Positions 29,100-39,611 are shown, counted from the first letter of the stretch. The stretch is DNA of 64,000 nucleotides from an uncultured Thiotrichaceae bacterium (GCA_937925855.1 CALAMO010000016.1:48683-112682); one strand, 5' to 3'. Numbers and translations: made by a program. The notes: generated by a model not told the origin, from the sequence alone.

Positions 29100-30347
29100 A
29101 TGAAGTATTCCTGGCTGGAAATTCTCAAGGCGGGTTTCAAACAGAACCAGTCCTGGCAGCCCACTTGGCCGACCAAAGACCCCGCAGCAGCTTACGATGT
29201 GGTCATTGTCGGTGGCGGCGGCCACGGCCTGGCCTCAGCGTATTATCTGGCGCGTGACTTTCCCGGTAAGAAAATTGCCGTGCTCGAAAAAGGCTGGATC
29301 GGCGGCGGTAATACCGGACGCAATACCACCATCGTGCGCTCCAACTACCTGTGGGACGAGGCGGCGAACCTGTACGAACACTCACTCAAGCTGTGGGAAG
29401 GGCTGACCGCAGACATTAATTTCAACGTCATGTTCAGCCAGCGTGGCGTGTATAACCTTGGGCATACCTTACAGGATATGCGTGATATTGAACGGCGGGT
29501 GAATGCGAATGTGCTGAATGGCATTGACGCTGAGGTGGTGGACGCTGCTGAATTGAAGCGCCGTATCCCGATTATGGATACCAGTAAAAACACACGCTAT
29601 CCGGTGATGGGTTCGTCGTTCCAGGCACGCGCCGGGGTCGCCCGTCACGATGCTGTCGCCTGGGGTTTTGCCCGCGCTGCGGCGAAGCACGGCGTTGATA
29701 TTATCCAGAACTGCGAAGTCAAAGCGATGGATATTAGCGCCGGTAAAATCAAAGGGCTGGATACCTCACGCGGTTATATCGCAGCCTCTCAGGTGGGCTG
29801 TGTCACGGCGGGGCATTCTTCGGTACTAGCCGCCATGGCGGGTTTGCGTTTGCCAATAGAAAGCCATCCACTCCAGGCCTTTGTCTCCGAACCCATGAAA
29901 CAGGTGCTGAACACCGTGGTGATGTCAAACGCGGTACACGGTTATATCAGCCAGTCAGACAAAGGCGATCTCGTCATCGGTGCCGGTATTGACCCCTACC
30001 TCAGCTACTCCCAGCGCGGCAGCCCGCATGTAGTGGATCACACCGCCGCCGCGATTCTGGAACTCTTCCCGATTTTCTCGCGCACGCGGGTTAACCGTCA
30101 GTGGGGCGGCATTGTGGATACCACCCCGGATGCCTGCCCGATTATTAGCCCGACTAAGATTCAGGGGCTGTACTTCAACTGTGGCTGGGGCACCGGCGGT
30201 TTTAAAGCCACGCCGGGATCAGGTCATGTGTTCGCGCATACCATTGGTGAAGACAAACAGCATCCGCTGGCTGAACCGTTCCATCTGGATCGTTTCAACA
30301 CTGGCGCACTCATTGATGAACATGGCGCGGCTGGCGTCGCCCACTAA
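29100..30347 (+). CDS. soxB: heterotetrameric sarcosine oxidase, beta subunit
   Basis: 415 residues from ATG at 29100, with TTGGAG nine bases upstream. A GTG-started extension to 29064 was rejected. The protein begins [19 protein letters not shown], typical of SoxB, followed by the Rossmann FAD site [18 protein letters not shown] at about 35-52 and [20 protein letters not shown] near 77. It is the main oxidase subunit: sarcosine is demethylated to glycine, the methyl group passing to tetrahydrofolate. The gene heads soxBDAG. Confidence 0.96.
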   Translation: MKYSWLEILKAGFKQNQSWQPTWPTKDPAAAYDVVIVGGGGHGLASAYYLARDFPGKKIAVLEKGWIGGGNTGRNTTIVRSNYLWDEAANLYEHSLKLWEGLTADINFNVMFSQRGVYNLGHTLQDMRDIERRVNANVLNGIDAEVVDAAELKRRIPIMDTSKNTRYPVMGSSFQARAGVARHDAVAWGFARAAAKHGVDIIQNCEVKAMDISAGKIKGLDTSRGYIAASQVGCVTAGHSSVLAAMAGLRLPIESHPLQAFVSEPMKQVLNTVVMSNAVHGYISQSDKGDLVIGAGIDPYLSYSQRGSPHVVDHTAAAILELFPIFSRTRVNRQWGGIVDTTPDACPIISPTKIQGLYFNCGWGTGGFKATPGSGHVFAHTIGEDKQHPLAEPFHLDRFNTGALIDEHGAAGVAH

Positions 30348-30361
30348 AGGAGTATTTTCTC

Positions 30362-30661
30362 ATGCTAATGTTCGAATGCCCTTACTGTGGCGAAGCAAGA
30401 GATGAACAGGAATTCAGCTATGCCGGCGAGGCGCTGATTCCACGCCCTGCCCTTGACTGTACCGATGAAGAATGGGGCGATTACTTGTTCCACCGTAAAA
30501 ACATCAAAGGCATCCATACTGAACAATGGTCACACGCGCTGGGCTGCCGCAAGGTGTTTATTATGGAACGCAATACCATTGATAACACCATTCTGGCGAT
30601 TAAAACCTTTGAATCGCTCAAAACGGATGCAGCTCAGGCAACACAGGGAGACGCCTCATGA
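30362..30661 (+). CDS. soxD: sarcosine oxidase, delta subunit
   Basis: 99 residues, full length. Zinc-binding cysteines are visible in FECPYCGEARDEQEF at 4-18 and in GCRKVF near 62; the RPALDCTDEEWGDYLFHRKNIKG segment is conserved. The small subunit helps assemble the enzyme. An AAAGGAG ribosome-binding site overlaps the soxB stop region. Its stop overlaps the soxA start by four bases (ATGA). Confidence 0.95.
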   Translation: MLMFECPYCGEARDEQEFSYAGEALIPRPALDCTDEEWGDYLFHRKNIKGIHTEQWSHALGCRKVFIMERNTIDNTILAIKTFESLKTDAAQATQGDAS

Positions 30662-33648
30662 AACGTCTATCCACTCAGGCCAGCGAACGCATCGACCGCA
30701 GCAAAACCCTGAATTTCCAGTGGCAGGGTAAAACCTACCAGGGCTTTGCGGGTGATACCCTGGCCTCCGCCCTACTCGCCAATAACATTAATCTGGTGGC
30801 ACGCAGCTTTAAATACGGTCGTCGCCGTGGCCTGATGGCGGCGGGGAGCGAAGAGCCAAATGCACTGGTGACGCTGGAGACCGGTGGGCATCATGTCCCC
30901 AATGCTCGCGCCACCGAAGTTGAGCTGTATGACAACCTGAAAGCGATTGCCGGTAGCGGCGTGCCCTCGCTGGACGCGGATATGCGTGCCTGGCTTAAGC
31001 CATTCCATCGCTTTATGTCCGCTGGCTTCTATTACAAGACTTTTATGTGGCCGCAAAAGCTGTGGCCAATCTATGAAGAAAGCCTGCGCAAGCTGTCCGG
31101 CTTCTCCAAAGCACCGGATAGCCGCGATGCTGAAATTTATGACCACCAGTATCATCATGTGGATGTGGCGGTGGTCGGCGCTGGCCCGGCGGGTTTAGCC
31201 GCTGCGCTGAGTGCGGCAAATAGCGGCGCGACCGTGATGCTACTGGATGAGCGTCATGCACTGGGTGGTGAGATGATTAGCGACTGCGCTGGTGATGAAA
31301 CCGCTGCCAATTGGCTGAGTGAGACACTCGCCGCGCTGGAAAACCACGCTAATGTCACCCTGCTCGCACGCAGCACAGCTTATGCACTGCATGACCAGAA
31401 CCTGCTATTAGCGCTGGAAAAGCGGCAGGATCATCTGCCATTGGGCGCGCGTAAACCGCATGCTTCGCGCCAGCGTTCGCACCGTATCCGTGCTAAACAG
31501 GTAATTCTGGCCACCGGTGCGCATGAACGTCCGATGATGTTTGCCAATAATGACCTGCCCGGCGTGATGCTGAGCGGGGCGATGCGACGTTACCTGAATG
31601 AATACGGCGTATTGTGCGGCGAGAACCCGGTGATTGCCGGTAATAACGATAGCATTTACCAACTGGCGGCAGATTTACTGCGTGCTGAGGTGAAAGCAAC
31701 GGTGATTGACTGTCGTGAGGGCTATGATGCCAGCGCACTGGAAGCACAGGGCGTGACGGTACGTCAGGGCTACGCGGTTATTGAAGCCATTGCAAAGCAA
31801 AACCATGTTGCATCAGTCAATATTGCTAAGGTGAGTCACGATGCTAAGGGCTGGGATATTGCTGCCACGCAGGAAATTCTGCACTGCGATAGTGTGGCCA
31901 CTTCCGGTGGCTTTAGCCCATTGGTACATCTGGATTGCCATACCGGTTCTAAACCGGCGTTTGATGCGGATTATCAGGCCTTTATGCCAGCGTGTGACAA
32001 AGCCAATCGTTTTGTTGCGGGCAGTATCAACGGCCACAGTGACTGGCAGGGTGCGGTGGCTGATGGGGAATATGCTGGTGCGCAGGCGGTGGCCGCCTGC
32101 AATGCTGAGAGCACACAACAAAGTGATGCGAGCACTGCACCTCAAACAACTTCGCTCAACACCGCTCCGTTTCTGGTACTGCAACGCGGTCGTGAAAAAA
32201 CCTTTATCGACATGCAGAACGATGTGAAAGCGGCCGATGTCGAGCTGGCGATTCGCGAGAACTATCAATCCATCGAGCACATCAAGCGCTATACCGCGCT
32301 GGGTTTTGGTACCGACCAGGGTAAAACTGGCAACGTGAACGGCATTGCGATTGCCGCTGAGGTGATGGGACGTGATATTGCCGAGGTGGGCACTACCACT
32401 TTCCGCCCAATGTACACCCCAGTCACCATGGGGGCGCTGGCCGGTGAAGAAACCGGTCTATTGTTTGATCCACAGCGTTTCACCCCGATGCAGGCGTCGC
32501 ATGTTGCCAATGGCGCAGCCTTTGAGGTGGTTGGGCAATGGATGCGCCCGTGGTACTTCCCGCAAAACGGCGAAGGCATGGAACCAGCGCTGGATCGCGA
32601 GTGTAAAGCGGCACGCAGTGAGCTGGCGATGATGGATGCCTCCACCCTGGGTAAAATTGATATTCAGGGGCCGGATGCGCGTGAATTTCTCGGGCGGGTG
32701 TATACCAACGCCTGGGCGAAGCTGGCACCCGGTAAATGCCGTTATGGCCTGATGTGCGGTGAAGACGGCATGATTATGGATGATGGGGTCACGGCCTGTA
32801 TCAGCGATACGCACTTCGTGATGACCACTACCACCGGCGGAGCAGCGGGGGTTTACTCACACCTGGAAACCTGGCTGCAAACCGAATGGCCGGAGCTGGA
32901 GGTTTACCTCACCAGTGTGACCGACCAGTGGTCGACTACTGCCGTGGTTGGCCCAAAAGCGCGGCGCATGCTGGAACTGCTGTGTGACGATGTCGATTTC
33001 AGCGCGGAGAACTTTAAGTTCATGGACTGGCGAGCGGGCACGGTACTCGGTATTCCAGCGCGAATTATGCGCATCAGCTTTTCTGGTGAGCTGTCCTACG
33101 AAATCAATGTCCAGGCTAACTATGGCCGCTACATCTGGGACAAGGTCACCGAGATCGGCCAGCCGTGGAATATCACCCATTACGGTACCGAATCCATGCA
33201 CGTGCTGCGTGCTGAGAAAGGTTTCATTATCGTGGGCCAGGATACCGACGGTTCGATCACGCCACACGATGCCAATATGAGCTGGGCGGTGAATACGAAG
33301 AAGGCTTATCCCTTCCTGGGACAGCGTGCGTTAACACGCAGCGATACCCTTCGCGCCGACCGCAAGCAGCTGGTCGGCCTGAAACCAGCTGACCCGAATA
33401 AGGTCTTGCCGGAAGGCTGTCAGCTGACCAATAGCCCGGATGATAATGCAATGCTGGGGCACGTCACGTCCAGCTATATGAGTCCGATATTGGGCCGCTC
33501 GATTGCGCTGGCGACCGTCAAAGGCGGACTAGAGCGGATGAGCGACACTATCTATGCGCGGCCGCTGTCGGGTGAAGTGATACCGGTGGTAATTTGTAAC
33601 AGTGAATTCTACGATCCGTCCAGGGAGAAGTTCGATGGCGAAGCCTGA
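30658..33648 (+). CDS. soxA: sarcosine oxidase, alpha subunit
   Basis: 996 residues. The N-terminal ferredoxin-like region precedes a dinucleotide-binding domain with VAVVGAGPAGLAAALSAANSG near residue 170, which holds NAD. A second motif with HERPMMFANNDLPGVML near 286 follows. The C-terminal ~390 residues are GcvT/aminomethyltransferase-like and bind tetrahydrofolate, giving 5,10-methylene-THF from the methyl group. The gene overlaps both neighbours, so the subunits should be made in stoichiometric amounts. Confidence 0.96.
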   Translation: MKRLSTQASERIDRSKTLNFQWQGKTYQGFAGDTLASALLANNINLVARSFKYGRRRGLMAAGSEEPNALVTLETGGHHVPNARATEVELYDNLKAIAGSGVPSLDADMRAWLKPFHRFMSAGFYYKTFMWPQKLWPIYEESLRKLSGFSKAPDSRDAEIYDHQYHHVDVAVVGAGPAGLAAALSAANSGATVMLLDERHALGGEMISDCAGDETAANWLSETLAALENHANVTLLARSTAYALHDQNLLLALEKRQDHLPLGARKPHASRQRSHRIRAKQVILATGAHERPMMFANNDLPGVMLSGAMRRYLNEYGVLCGENPVIAGNNDSIYQLAADLLRAEVKATVIDCREGYDASALEAQGVTVRQGYAVIEAIAKQNHVASVNIAKVSHDAKGWDIAATQEILHCDSVATSGGFSPLVHLDCHTGSKPAFDADYQAFMPACDKANRFVAGSINGHSDWQGAVADGEYAGAQAVAACNAESTQQSDASTAPQTTSLNTAPFLVLQRGREKTFIDMQNDVKAADVELAIRENYQSIEHIKRYTALGFGTDQGKTGNVNGIAIAAEVMGRDIAEVGTTTFRPMYTPVTMGALAGEETGLLFDPQRFTPMQASHVANGAAFEVVGQWMRPWYFPQNGEGMEPALDRECKAARSELAMMDASTLGKIDIQGPDAREFLGRVYTNAWAKLAPGKCRYGLMCGEDGMIMDDGVTACISDTHFVMTTTTGGAAGVYSHLETWLQTEWPELEVYLTSVTDQWSTTAVVGPKARRMLELLCDDVDFSAENFKFMDWRAGTVLGIPARIMRISFSGELSYEINVQANYGRYIWDKVTEIGQPWNITHYGTESMHVLRAEKGFIIVGQDTDGSITPHDANMSWAVNTKKAYPFLGQRALTRSDTLRADRKQLVGLKPADPNKVLPEGCQLTNSPDDNAMLGHVTSSYMSPILGRSIALATVKGGLERMSDTIYARPLSGEVIPVVICNSEFYDPSREKFDGEA

Positions 33649-34225
33649 AGCAGTGAGCGATTTAAACACGATCTATGAAACCGCGCTGGAACAGACGGAC
33701 TGGACTGGCTTACGGGGTGATGCGGTTAATATCACTGAAATACGCGATCGGGGGTTTGTGGTGCTGCGCATTCGACAAACGACCGACGGTGCGGCGGCTG
33801 CGCTGGCTAAGCTCGGGCTGGAGCTACCGGGCGCACAGGGTATGACCGGAGATGCCGATACAAAGCTGGTGAAATGGATCGGGCCTGATGAGTATCTGGT
33901 TACCCTGCCGCTGGTGGAGAAAGAGGCGTTTGTGTCGGAAGCGACGGCTGCGCTGGACGGTGTGTTTTCGGCGGTGGTGGATAATTCCGGGGCTTATTCG
34001 CTGTTGGAAATCTCCGGCGCCCACTATGAGGATATGCTGAGCAAGCTGACGTTTTATGATATTCGCCACAGCCTACCGGCGGGTAAAGTGGTTTCTACGC
34101 TGATGACGAAGTCGCCGGTGATTTTTTACCGGATTGAGCATGATTCAATACGCTGTATGCTGCGCTGGTCGTTTGCGGATTATGCGCTGAAGATTATGGG
34201 CAAGGCGGCGGAAGAGTATCGTTGA
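33635..34225 (+). CDS. soxG: sarcosine oxidase, gamma subunit
   Basis: 196 residues from ATG at 33635, which has AGGGAGA upstream and overlaps the soxA end by 14 bases. An earlier start at 33602 reads soxA sequence in another frame and was rejected. The protein has the SoxG/GcvT-like signatures RDRGFVVLRI, WIGPDEYLVTLP and ISGAHYEDMLSKLTFYDI. It ends the operon; glyA and the folate genes that often follow are not here. Confidence 0.93.
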   Translation: MAKPEAVSDLNTIYETALEQTDWTGLRGDAVNITEIRDRGFVVLRIRQTTDGAAAALAKLGLELPGAQGMTGDADTKLVKWIGPDEYLVTLPLVEKEAFVSEATAALDGVFSAVVDNSGAYSLLEISGAHYEDMLSKLTFYDIRHSLPAGKVVSTLMTKSPVIFYRIEHDSIRCMLRWSFADYALKIMGKAAEEYR

Positions 34226-34250
34226 GTTAAAGGGGGGACAAGGAGGAGAT

Positions 34251-35363
34251 TTAATCCTCTCGCCGATTCGCCAGGTACATCGCCGTCAACCGACTGAGCG
34301 TCCGCCGAAACGCAAACTTCAGCCGGTAGCCCTGATACAGCTGCTCAATCGGCACCTTGGATGAGAATAGCAGGCGCACATCACGGTCATACACCTCATC
34401 AATCAGGTTAAAAAAGCGCCGCGCCGCTGACTCATGTTCGGTAGTCATTACCGTGACGTGCGACAGCAAAATGATTGGGTAGCGATCCGCCAGCCAGATG
34501 TAATCGCTAGTGGTACGTGTGCCCTCACAGGCCACCGCAAAGTCCAGCCAAATCACATTATCTGCCACGCACTGTATCGGTACGGGCCGGTGATTAATCG
34601 TGAACACGACGTTATGCCGTACCTCACCGTGCGCAAGGGCGTTAAAATGCTCAGCCAGCGCGTCCTCATCCAAGGTTGCTAGCGCATGCCCGGCTTCCAA
34701 GGCATCTAGACCCAGGGTGCGGTAATCACGCGGGCTATCCAGGTGCAGCACCGCCATATGCACCGCCAGGAAATCAGTATACGGCACAAACAGCTCACCC
34801 TTCAGTCCACCCTGATAGAGTTCAGCCGGACTGCGGTTTGAGGTGGTAACAATTAACACCCCGTTACGCATGAGGTGTTCCAACAGCGGCAGCAGCAAGC
34901 TGGCATTAGCAATTTCAGTCAGATGCAACTCATCCAGACACAGCAAGTGCATGTCAGTTGCCCATTCCTGTGCAATCACGGCCAGCGGATCTTCCTGTTC
35001 AGGATGTTGCTGTAGCGCCTGATGCAGCGCCTCCATAATATGATGGAAATGGTAGCGCCGCTTTTTTTCGATCGGCACTGCTGCAAAAAACTGATCCATC
35101 AGCCAGGTCTTACCGCGGCCAACGCCACCCCAAAGGTAGACTCCGCGCACAATCTCAGCAGCCGCTGACGGCGGCGTGCTGCTAAAAGCACTCAGGAAGC
35201 CCAAAAAGCCGCCGCGTTTTGCCGCTGGTTTTGGCAACGAACTGGCCTGATTTTGCAAGCGCGTCGCCGCATCTGCCAACAGCATAACCGCCTTTTCCTG
35301 AAAGGGATCAGGGTTGATAACCCCTTGGTTAATTTTGGCGTAATATTGATTTATTAAACTCAT
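34251..35363 (-). CDS. zapE: ZapE/AFG1-family cell-division ATPase
   Basis: 370 residues. Walker A GGVGRGKTWLMDQFF lies near residue 81 and Walker B CLDELHL near 143. The FHHIMEALHQAL, TSNRSPAELYQGGLK and C-terminal LLFSSKVPIEQLYQGYRLKFAFRRTLSRL segments match ZapE. In E. coli it acts at the divisome and destabilises FtsZ polymers under stress. It is convergent with soxG after a 25-base gap and divergent from sdhC. No partner gene is nearby. Confidence 0.93.
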   Translation of the reverse strand: MSLINQYYAKINQGVINPDPFQEKAVMLLADAATRLQNQASSLPKPAAKRGGFLGFLSAFSSTPPSAAAEIVRGVYLWGGVGRGKTWLMDQFFAAVPIEKKRRYHFHHIMEALHQALQQHPEQEDPLAVIAQEWATDMHLLCLDELHLTEIANASLLLPLLEHLMRNGVLIVTTSNRSPAELYQGGLKGELFVPYTDFLAVHMAVLHLDSPRDYRTLGLDALEAGHALATLDEDALAEHFNALAHGEVRHNVVFTINHRPVPIQCVADNVIWLDFAVACEGTRTTSDYIWLADRYPIILLSHVTVMTTEHESAARRFFNLIDEVYDRDVRLLFSSKVPIEQLYQGYRLKFAFRRTLSRLTAMYLANRRED

Positions 35364-35544
35364 TGGCTTTTGTTAGCAGCTGACAGAAAACATGAGGCCG
35401 CGAAATTAGCATATATGTCAACATTTGGCAGCATGTGCTTGGAAAATCATGGGATCAGAGCTAAAATCGCTGCGCACCCGGACAGCATATGTCGACAATC
35501 CGGTCAAACACCTTTTAAACCTCTATAGGTTCAACATCTGTATT

Positions 35545-35919
35545 ATGAAGACAAATAACAGGCCATTATCGCCTCACCTCCAAGTTTATAAACCGCAGCT
35601 CACCTCGGTGCTGTCGATTTTGCATCGTGCCACCGGCGTTGTGCTCGCACTTGGCTCACTCTTAGTCGCTTACTGGCTAGGTGCCATCGCTGCCGGGCCG
35701 GAGGCTTACGCCACCGCTAACGCACTCCTTGGTTCCTGGTTTGGCAAGCTGGTGTTACTGGGCTGGACATGGGCGTTATTTTACCACTTATGCAATGGTA
35801 TTCGCCATTTGTTCTGGGATTCTGGGGTTGGCCTGGATATTAAAACCACTTACCTGAGCGGCAAGATTGTACTCGCAGCCTCAGTCGTCCTTACTGTATT
35901 ACTGTGGCTGGTCGCCTAG
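35545..35919 (+). CDS. sdhC: succinate dehydrogenase cytochrome b556 subunit
   Basis: 124 residues from ATG at 35545; the first residues include RPLSPHLQVYKPQLTSVLSILHR, the normal SdhC N-terminus. An in-frame extension back to 35425 was rejected since it would add 40 residues unlike the family. Three transmembrane segments are visible, and the heme-ligand region FYHLCNGIRHLFWD lies near residue 82. It anchors the SdhAB catalytic subunits and binds quinone and heme b with SdhD. Confidence 0.94.
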   Translation: MKTNNRPLSPHLQVYKPQLTSVLSILHRATGVVLALGSLLVAYWLGAIAAGPEAYATANALLGSWFGKLVLLGWTWALFYHLCNGIRHLFWDSGVGLDIKTTYLSGKIVLAASVVLTVLLWLVA

Positions 35920-35929
35920 GAGAAGTATG

Positions 35930-36310
35930 ATGAGTTTGATGACTCCCCTTAAAAAAGCACGCGGCCTCGGCTCAGCCAAAGACGGTACACACCACTGGTG
36001 GGTGCAGCGCGTCACGGCCATTGCGCTAGTACCCCTGACCCTGTGGGTGGCCTTTTGTGTCGCCTGTATGGTGGGCGAACCCTATGCCTTTGTGCTGAGT
36101 GAATTTCAGTCGCCGTTTAATATCGCCATGTTCGTGCTGTTTCTGTTTACCGCTTTCTATCACGCCTCACTTGGTTTACAGGTGGTGATTGAAGATTATG
36201 TCCATCACGAAGGCTTGAAAATCGGCGCGCTCATTGGCATGAAGTTTGCCATCGTATTGACCGGCTTTACCGCTATTTTCGCCGTATTACGTGCCGCCTT
36301 CGGCAGCTAA
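35930..36310 (+). CDS. sdhD: succinate dehydrogenase membrane anchor subunit
   Basis: 126 residues from the second of two adjacent ATGs; AGGAG at 35918-35922 is seven bases from it but only four from the first ATG at 35927. HHWWVQRVTAIALVPLT near residue 20 and FYHASLGLQVVIEDYVHHE near 80 are the SdhD quinone/heme signatures. Three transmembrane helices are expected. It starts 10 bases after the sdhC stop. Confidence 0.93.
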   Translation: MSLMTPLKKARGLGSAKDGTHHWWVQRVTAIALVPLTLWVAFCVACMVGEPYAFVLSEFQSPFNIAMFVLFLFTAFYHASLGLQVVIEDYVHHEGLKIGALIGMKFAIVLTGFTAIFAVLRAAFGS

Positions 36311-36343
36311 ACGAAGGCTTAAGGAATCTAAGGAATCAAATGC

Positions 36344-38137
36344 ATGTCTGTGTCTGAATATAAGATTGAACACCACACCTATGATGTCATTGTCGTCGGC
36401 GCGGGTGGCGCGGGCTTACGTGCCACGTTCGGCATGGCGGTTAAGGGCCTGTCTACGGCCTGTATCACCAAGGTTTTCCCAACGCGCAGCCACACCGTCG
36501 CCGCCCAAGGCGGTATGTCCGCCGCCCTCGGTAATATGGGCGAAGACAAATGGGAATGGCATATGTATGACACCGTGAAAGGTGCGGATTGGCTCGGCGA
36601 CCAAGATGCGATTGAGTATATGTGCCGCGAAGCTATCCCCGCGGTGATTGAGCTGGAGCATCAGGGCGTGCCGTTTTCACGCACGGAAGAAGGCCGCATC
36701 TATCAGCGCCCCTTCGGCGGCATGACCACCGAATTTGGAAAAGGCACTGCCGAGCGCACCTGTGCGGCGGCTGACCGCACCGGCCACGCCATCCTGCATA
36801 CGCTGTATCAGCAGTCGCTGCGGCATAAGGCTGAGTTTTATATCGAACACTTCGCCACCGATCTGATTATGGATGACGACGGCGTCTGTCGCGGCGTCCT
36901 GGCCTGGGATTTAGAGACCGGCGTCCTGCGGGTTTTCCGGGCGCAGCAGGTGGTACTCGCCACCGGCGGCTATGGCCGCTCTTACTTCTCTGCCACCTCC
37001 GCACACACCTGCACCGGCGATGGCAATGGCATGGTCACCCGTGCGGGCCTGCCCTTACAGGACATGGAGTTCACCCAGTTTCACCCCACCGGTATTTATG
37101 GTGCGGGCTGCCTAATCACTGAGGGCGTCAGAGGCGAAGGCGGCTATCTGACTAATTCAGAAGGCGAGCGCTTTATGGAACGCTACGCGCCAAATGCCAA
37201 GGATCTCGCCTCGCGTGACGTGGTAAGCCGCTCAATGACCATTGAGATAAACGAAGGGCGCGGCGTTGGCAGTAAAGCTGATCATATCCATCTGCACCTC
37301 GAACACTTGGGCGGCGATGTGATTAACGAGCGCCTGCCTGGCATCGCGGAAAGCGCGAAGATTTTTGCCGGTGTTGATGTGACCAAAGAGCCGATCCCCG
37401 TGCTGCCGACGGTACACTATAATATGGGCGGCATCCCAACCAACTACCACGGCGAAGTGGTCACGCTAAAAGACGGCGATCCCGATGCGGTGGTGCCCGG
37501 CCTGATGGCGATTGGGGAATGCGCCTGTGTTTCCGTGCACGGGGCTAATCGCCTGGGTTCGAACTCGCTGCTCGACATTGTGGTCTTTGGCCGCGCCGCT
37601 GCTAACCGCTGTGCTGAGACGCTAACGCCGGGTGCTAACCAGCCCGCGCTTCCCACCAACGGCTTGAACAAGGCGCTGGAGCGCTTCCAGCGTATTCATC
37701 ATGCGGACGGCAATACCAGCACCGCTGAGATCCGCGATAATATGCAGCAGGTGATGCAGCAACACGCCGCCGTCTTCCGCACGGGTGAATCACTGCAACA
37801 GGGCTGCGACAAGATGGACGCCATCTACGCCAGCTACCAAGATGTATCAGTAAAAGACCGTGGTTTAATCTGGAACACCGATTTGATGGAAACGTTTGAG
37901 TTGGCGAATCTGCTGGACTGTGCGCAAACTTCTGTTCAAAGTGCCATAAACCGCACGGAAAGCCGAGGCGCACATGCCCGCGAAGATCACCCCGAGCGGG
38001 ATGATGCGCAGTGGATGAAACACACCGTGGCCTGGGTCGATGACAGCGGCAAAGTCGCCATTGATTACCGTCCGGTACACGAATATACCTTGACCGATGA
38101 AGTCGACTATATCGCACCGAAAAAGCGCGTTTACTAA
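36344..38137 (+). CDS. sdhA: succinate dehydrogenase flavoprotein subunit
   Basis: 597 residues. The FAD-binding motif [18 protein letters not shown] lies at 13-30, the covalent-FAD histidine is in [18 protein letters not shown] near residue 45, and the substrate site [21 protein letters not shown] is near 249. It oxidises succinate to fumarate in the TCA cycle and passes electrons to SdhB. Third gene of sdhCDAB. Confidence 0.97.
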   Translation: MSVSEYKIEHHTYDVIVVGAGGAGLRATFGMAVKGLSTACITKVFPTRSHTVAAQGGMSAALGNMGEDKWEWHMYDTVKGADWLGDQDAIEYMCREAIPAVIELEHQGVPFSRTEEGRIYQRPFGGMTTEFGKGTAERTCAAADRTGHAILHTLYQQSLRHKAEFYIEHFATDLIMDDDGVCRGVLAWDLETGVLRVFRAQQVVLATGGYGRSYFSATSAHTCTGDGNGMVTRAGLPLQDMEFTQFHPTGIYGAGCLITEGVRGEGGYLTNSEGERFMERYAPNAKDLASRDVVSRSMTIEINEGRGVGSKADHIHLHLEHLGGDVINERLPGIAESAKIFAGVDVTKEPIPVLPTVHYNMGGIPTNYHGEVVTLKDGDPDAVVPGLMAIGECACVSVHGANRLGSNSLLDIVVFGRAAANRCAETLTPGANQPALPTNGLNKALERFQRIHHADGNTSTAEIRDNMQQVMQQHAAVFRTGESLQQGCDKMDAIYASYQDVSVKDRGLIWNTDLMETFELANLLDCAQTSVQSAINRTESRGAHAREDHPERDDAQWMKHTVAWVDDSGKVAIDYRPVHEYTLTDEVDYIAPKKRVY

Positions 38138-38149
38138 GGAAGAAGTCTA

Positions 38150-38929
38150 ATGGCTGAATTTACTTTACCTGCAAATTCGGTAGTGAAGCCGGGCAAGATC
38201 TGGCCTGCTCCCGAGGGTGCGACTCGTACCAAAAATTTTAAAATCTATCGTTTTGACCCGGACAGCGGCGCAAATCCACGCTGGGACACCTTTGAGATTG
38301 ATTTAGATGATTGTGCGCCAATGGTCTTGGATGCGCTGCTGAAGATTAAAAATGAAATTGATCCGACGCTGACCTTCCGCCGCTCCTGCCGTGAGGGTAT
38401 TTGCGGCTCCTGCTCCATGAATATTGGCGGCACGAATACGCTGGCCTGCATTAAAGCCATCGAAGATTTTGACGGTGATATTGTGATTAGCCCGCTGCCG
38501 CATATGGAAGTGGTCAAGGACTTAGTGCCAGATCTGACGCATTTCTATGCTCAGTATGCCTCGATTAAACCCTGGATGCAGACAGAAACCACGCCACCAC
38601 AGGATCGGGAGCGCCTACAGTCACCGGAAGACCGCAAGAAGCTAGACGGCTTATATGAGTGCATTATGTGCGCGAGCTGCTCAACCTCCTGCCCCAGCTA
38701 CTGGTGGAACGGCGACCGGTACCTTGGCCCCGCGACCCTGTTACAGGCGCAGCGCTGGGTAGTCGATAGCCGGGATGAAGCGACCGGCGAACGCCTGGAT
38801 GAGTTGGAAGACCCGTTTAAATTATATCGCTGCCATACCATTATGAACTGCACTAATACCTGCCCGAAGGGCTTGAATCCGGCGAAAGCGATTAGTGAAC
38901 TCAAGCAGAAAATGGTGGAGCGACGCTAG
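38150..38929 (+). CDS. sdhB: succinate dehydrogenase iron-sulfur subunit
   Basis: 259 residues. The [2Fe-2S] cluster cysteines are in [18 protein letters not shown] near residue 80, the [4Fe-4S] cluster in [12 protein letters not shown] near 173, and the [3Fe-4S] cluster in [15 protein letters not shown] near 229. These fit SdhB fully. The N-terminus has an extra segment before the ferredoxin domain compared with E. coli SdhB. A GGAAGAA ribosome-binding site is present. Confidence 0.96.
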   Translation: MAEFTLPANSVVKPGKIWPAPEGATRTKNFKIYRFDPDSGANPRWDTFEIDLDDCAPMVLDALLKIKNEIDPTLTFRRSCREGICGSCSMNIGGTNTLACIKAIEDFDGDIVISPLPHMEVVKDLVPDLTHFYAQYASIKPWMQTETTPPQDRERLQSPEDRKKLDGLYECIMCASCSTSCPSYWWNGDRYLGPATLLQAQRWVVDSRDEATGERLDELEDPFKLYRCHTIMNCTNTCPKGLNPAKAISELKQKMVERR

Positions 38930-38962
38930 GCGCTGGCCTTAGAAAATATAAGCATCTACGTG

Positions 38963-38978
38963 GGAGGCTACGGCCTCC
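38963..38978 (+). repeat. UACG-tetraloop hairpin between sdhB and sdhE
   Basis: GGAGGC-TACG-GCCTCC: a six-base stem with the very stable cUACGg loop. It is not followed by a T-run, so it is more likely an mRNA stabiliser or processing end than a terminator. Confidence 0.5.
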
Positions 38979-39011
38979 GCTGCTCGCCTCTAACCTTTGA
39001 TAAGCCAAGCA

Positions 39012-39242
39012 ATGACTCATCCGTCCCGCTTCAAACTGCGCTGTCGCCGTGGCATGAAAGAACTCGATTTCGTGCTCGACCGCTACCTAGCCCGCCATTT
39101 TGCCCACGCCGATGCCGCCGAAATTCAGCGCTTCGATGAGCTGCTTGATCTGCAAGACCCGCAATTATTCGGTATTTTGTTTGAAACCGAAGCCACCCCC
39201 GCCCGCTTCGCTGACTTAGCCGCAAAAATCCGGCAGGTCTGA
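39012..39242 (+). CDS. sdhE: SdhE family FAD assembly factor, first copy
   Basis: 76 residues from ATG at 39012. The conserved RGxxE motif is intact in FKLRCRRGMKELDFVLDRYL (residues 7-26), followed by the helical DLQDPQLFGIL segment. SdhE helps insert FAD covalently into SdhA, so its position just after sdhCDAB is fitting. A TTG-started extension to 38997 adds five residues and is less likely. A second SdhE-like gene follows 28 bases later. Confidence 0.88.
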   Translation: MTHPSRFKLRCRRGMKELDFVLDRYLARHFAHADAAEIQRFDELLDLQDPQLFGILFETEATPARFADLAAKIRQV

Positions 39243-39269
39243 TCTCAATGCCTACAGTTTACCCATTCC

Positions 39270-39542
39270 ATGTCGCGTAATGCTCAGCTACAGGAGCGCA
39301 TGAGCCGCCTGCGCTGGGCCTGTCGTCGCACCCGGATGGAGCTGGACGAGCCGCTGGGGTACTTTCTAGAGCACTATTATGCCGATCTGAGCATGCCACA
39401 GCAGTTCGCCTTTGAGCGCCTCATCGCTGCTAGGGACATAGAAATCATCGAATGGTTACAGAATGTGGTGAGCGCGAATGACCCCGGCATCGCAGAAATC
39501 GTAGCGCTACTCCAGCAGCACAGTCTGCCATTGACACCATAA
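39270..39542 (+). CDS. SdhE-like protein, second tandem copy with altered RGxxE motif
   Basis: 90 residues. RLRWACRRTRMELDEPLGYFLEHYYADLS at about 13-41 aligns well with the SdhE signature (compare E. coli HWACRRGMRELD), and AFERLIAARDIEIIEWLQ follows. The glycine of the RGxxE motif is replaced by threonine (RTxxE), so FAD-assembly activity may be lost or altered. A start at 39300, with AGGAG three bases upstream, would give an 80-residue protein. The two copies probably arose by duplication with divergence. Confidence 0.82.
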   Translation: MSRNAQLQERMSRLRWACRRTRMELDEPLGYFLEHYYADLSMPQQFAFERLIAARDIEIIEWLQNVVSANDPGIAEIVALLQQHSLPLTP

Positions 39543-39611
39543 AATCGCTGGCTTACGCGCAGCATCAACCGGCTGAATTTAAAATAACCCACCGACAACA
39601 GCTTAATTAAA

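Noticed and set aside
35364..35544. Regulatory repeats before sdhC (two AGCATAT-GTC-like segments near 35408 and 35484)
   Set aside because: The match is short and imperfect, and no promoter hexamers of good quality align with it.
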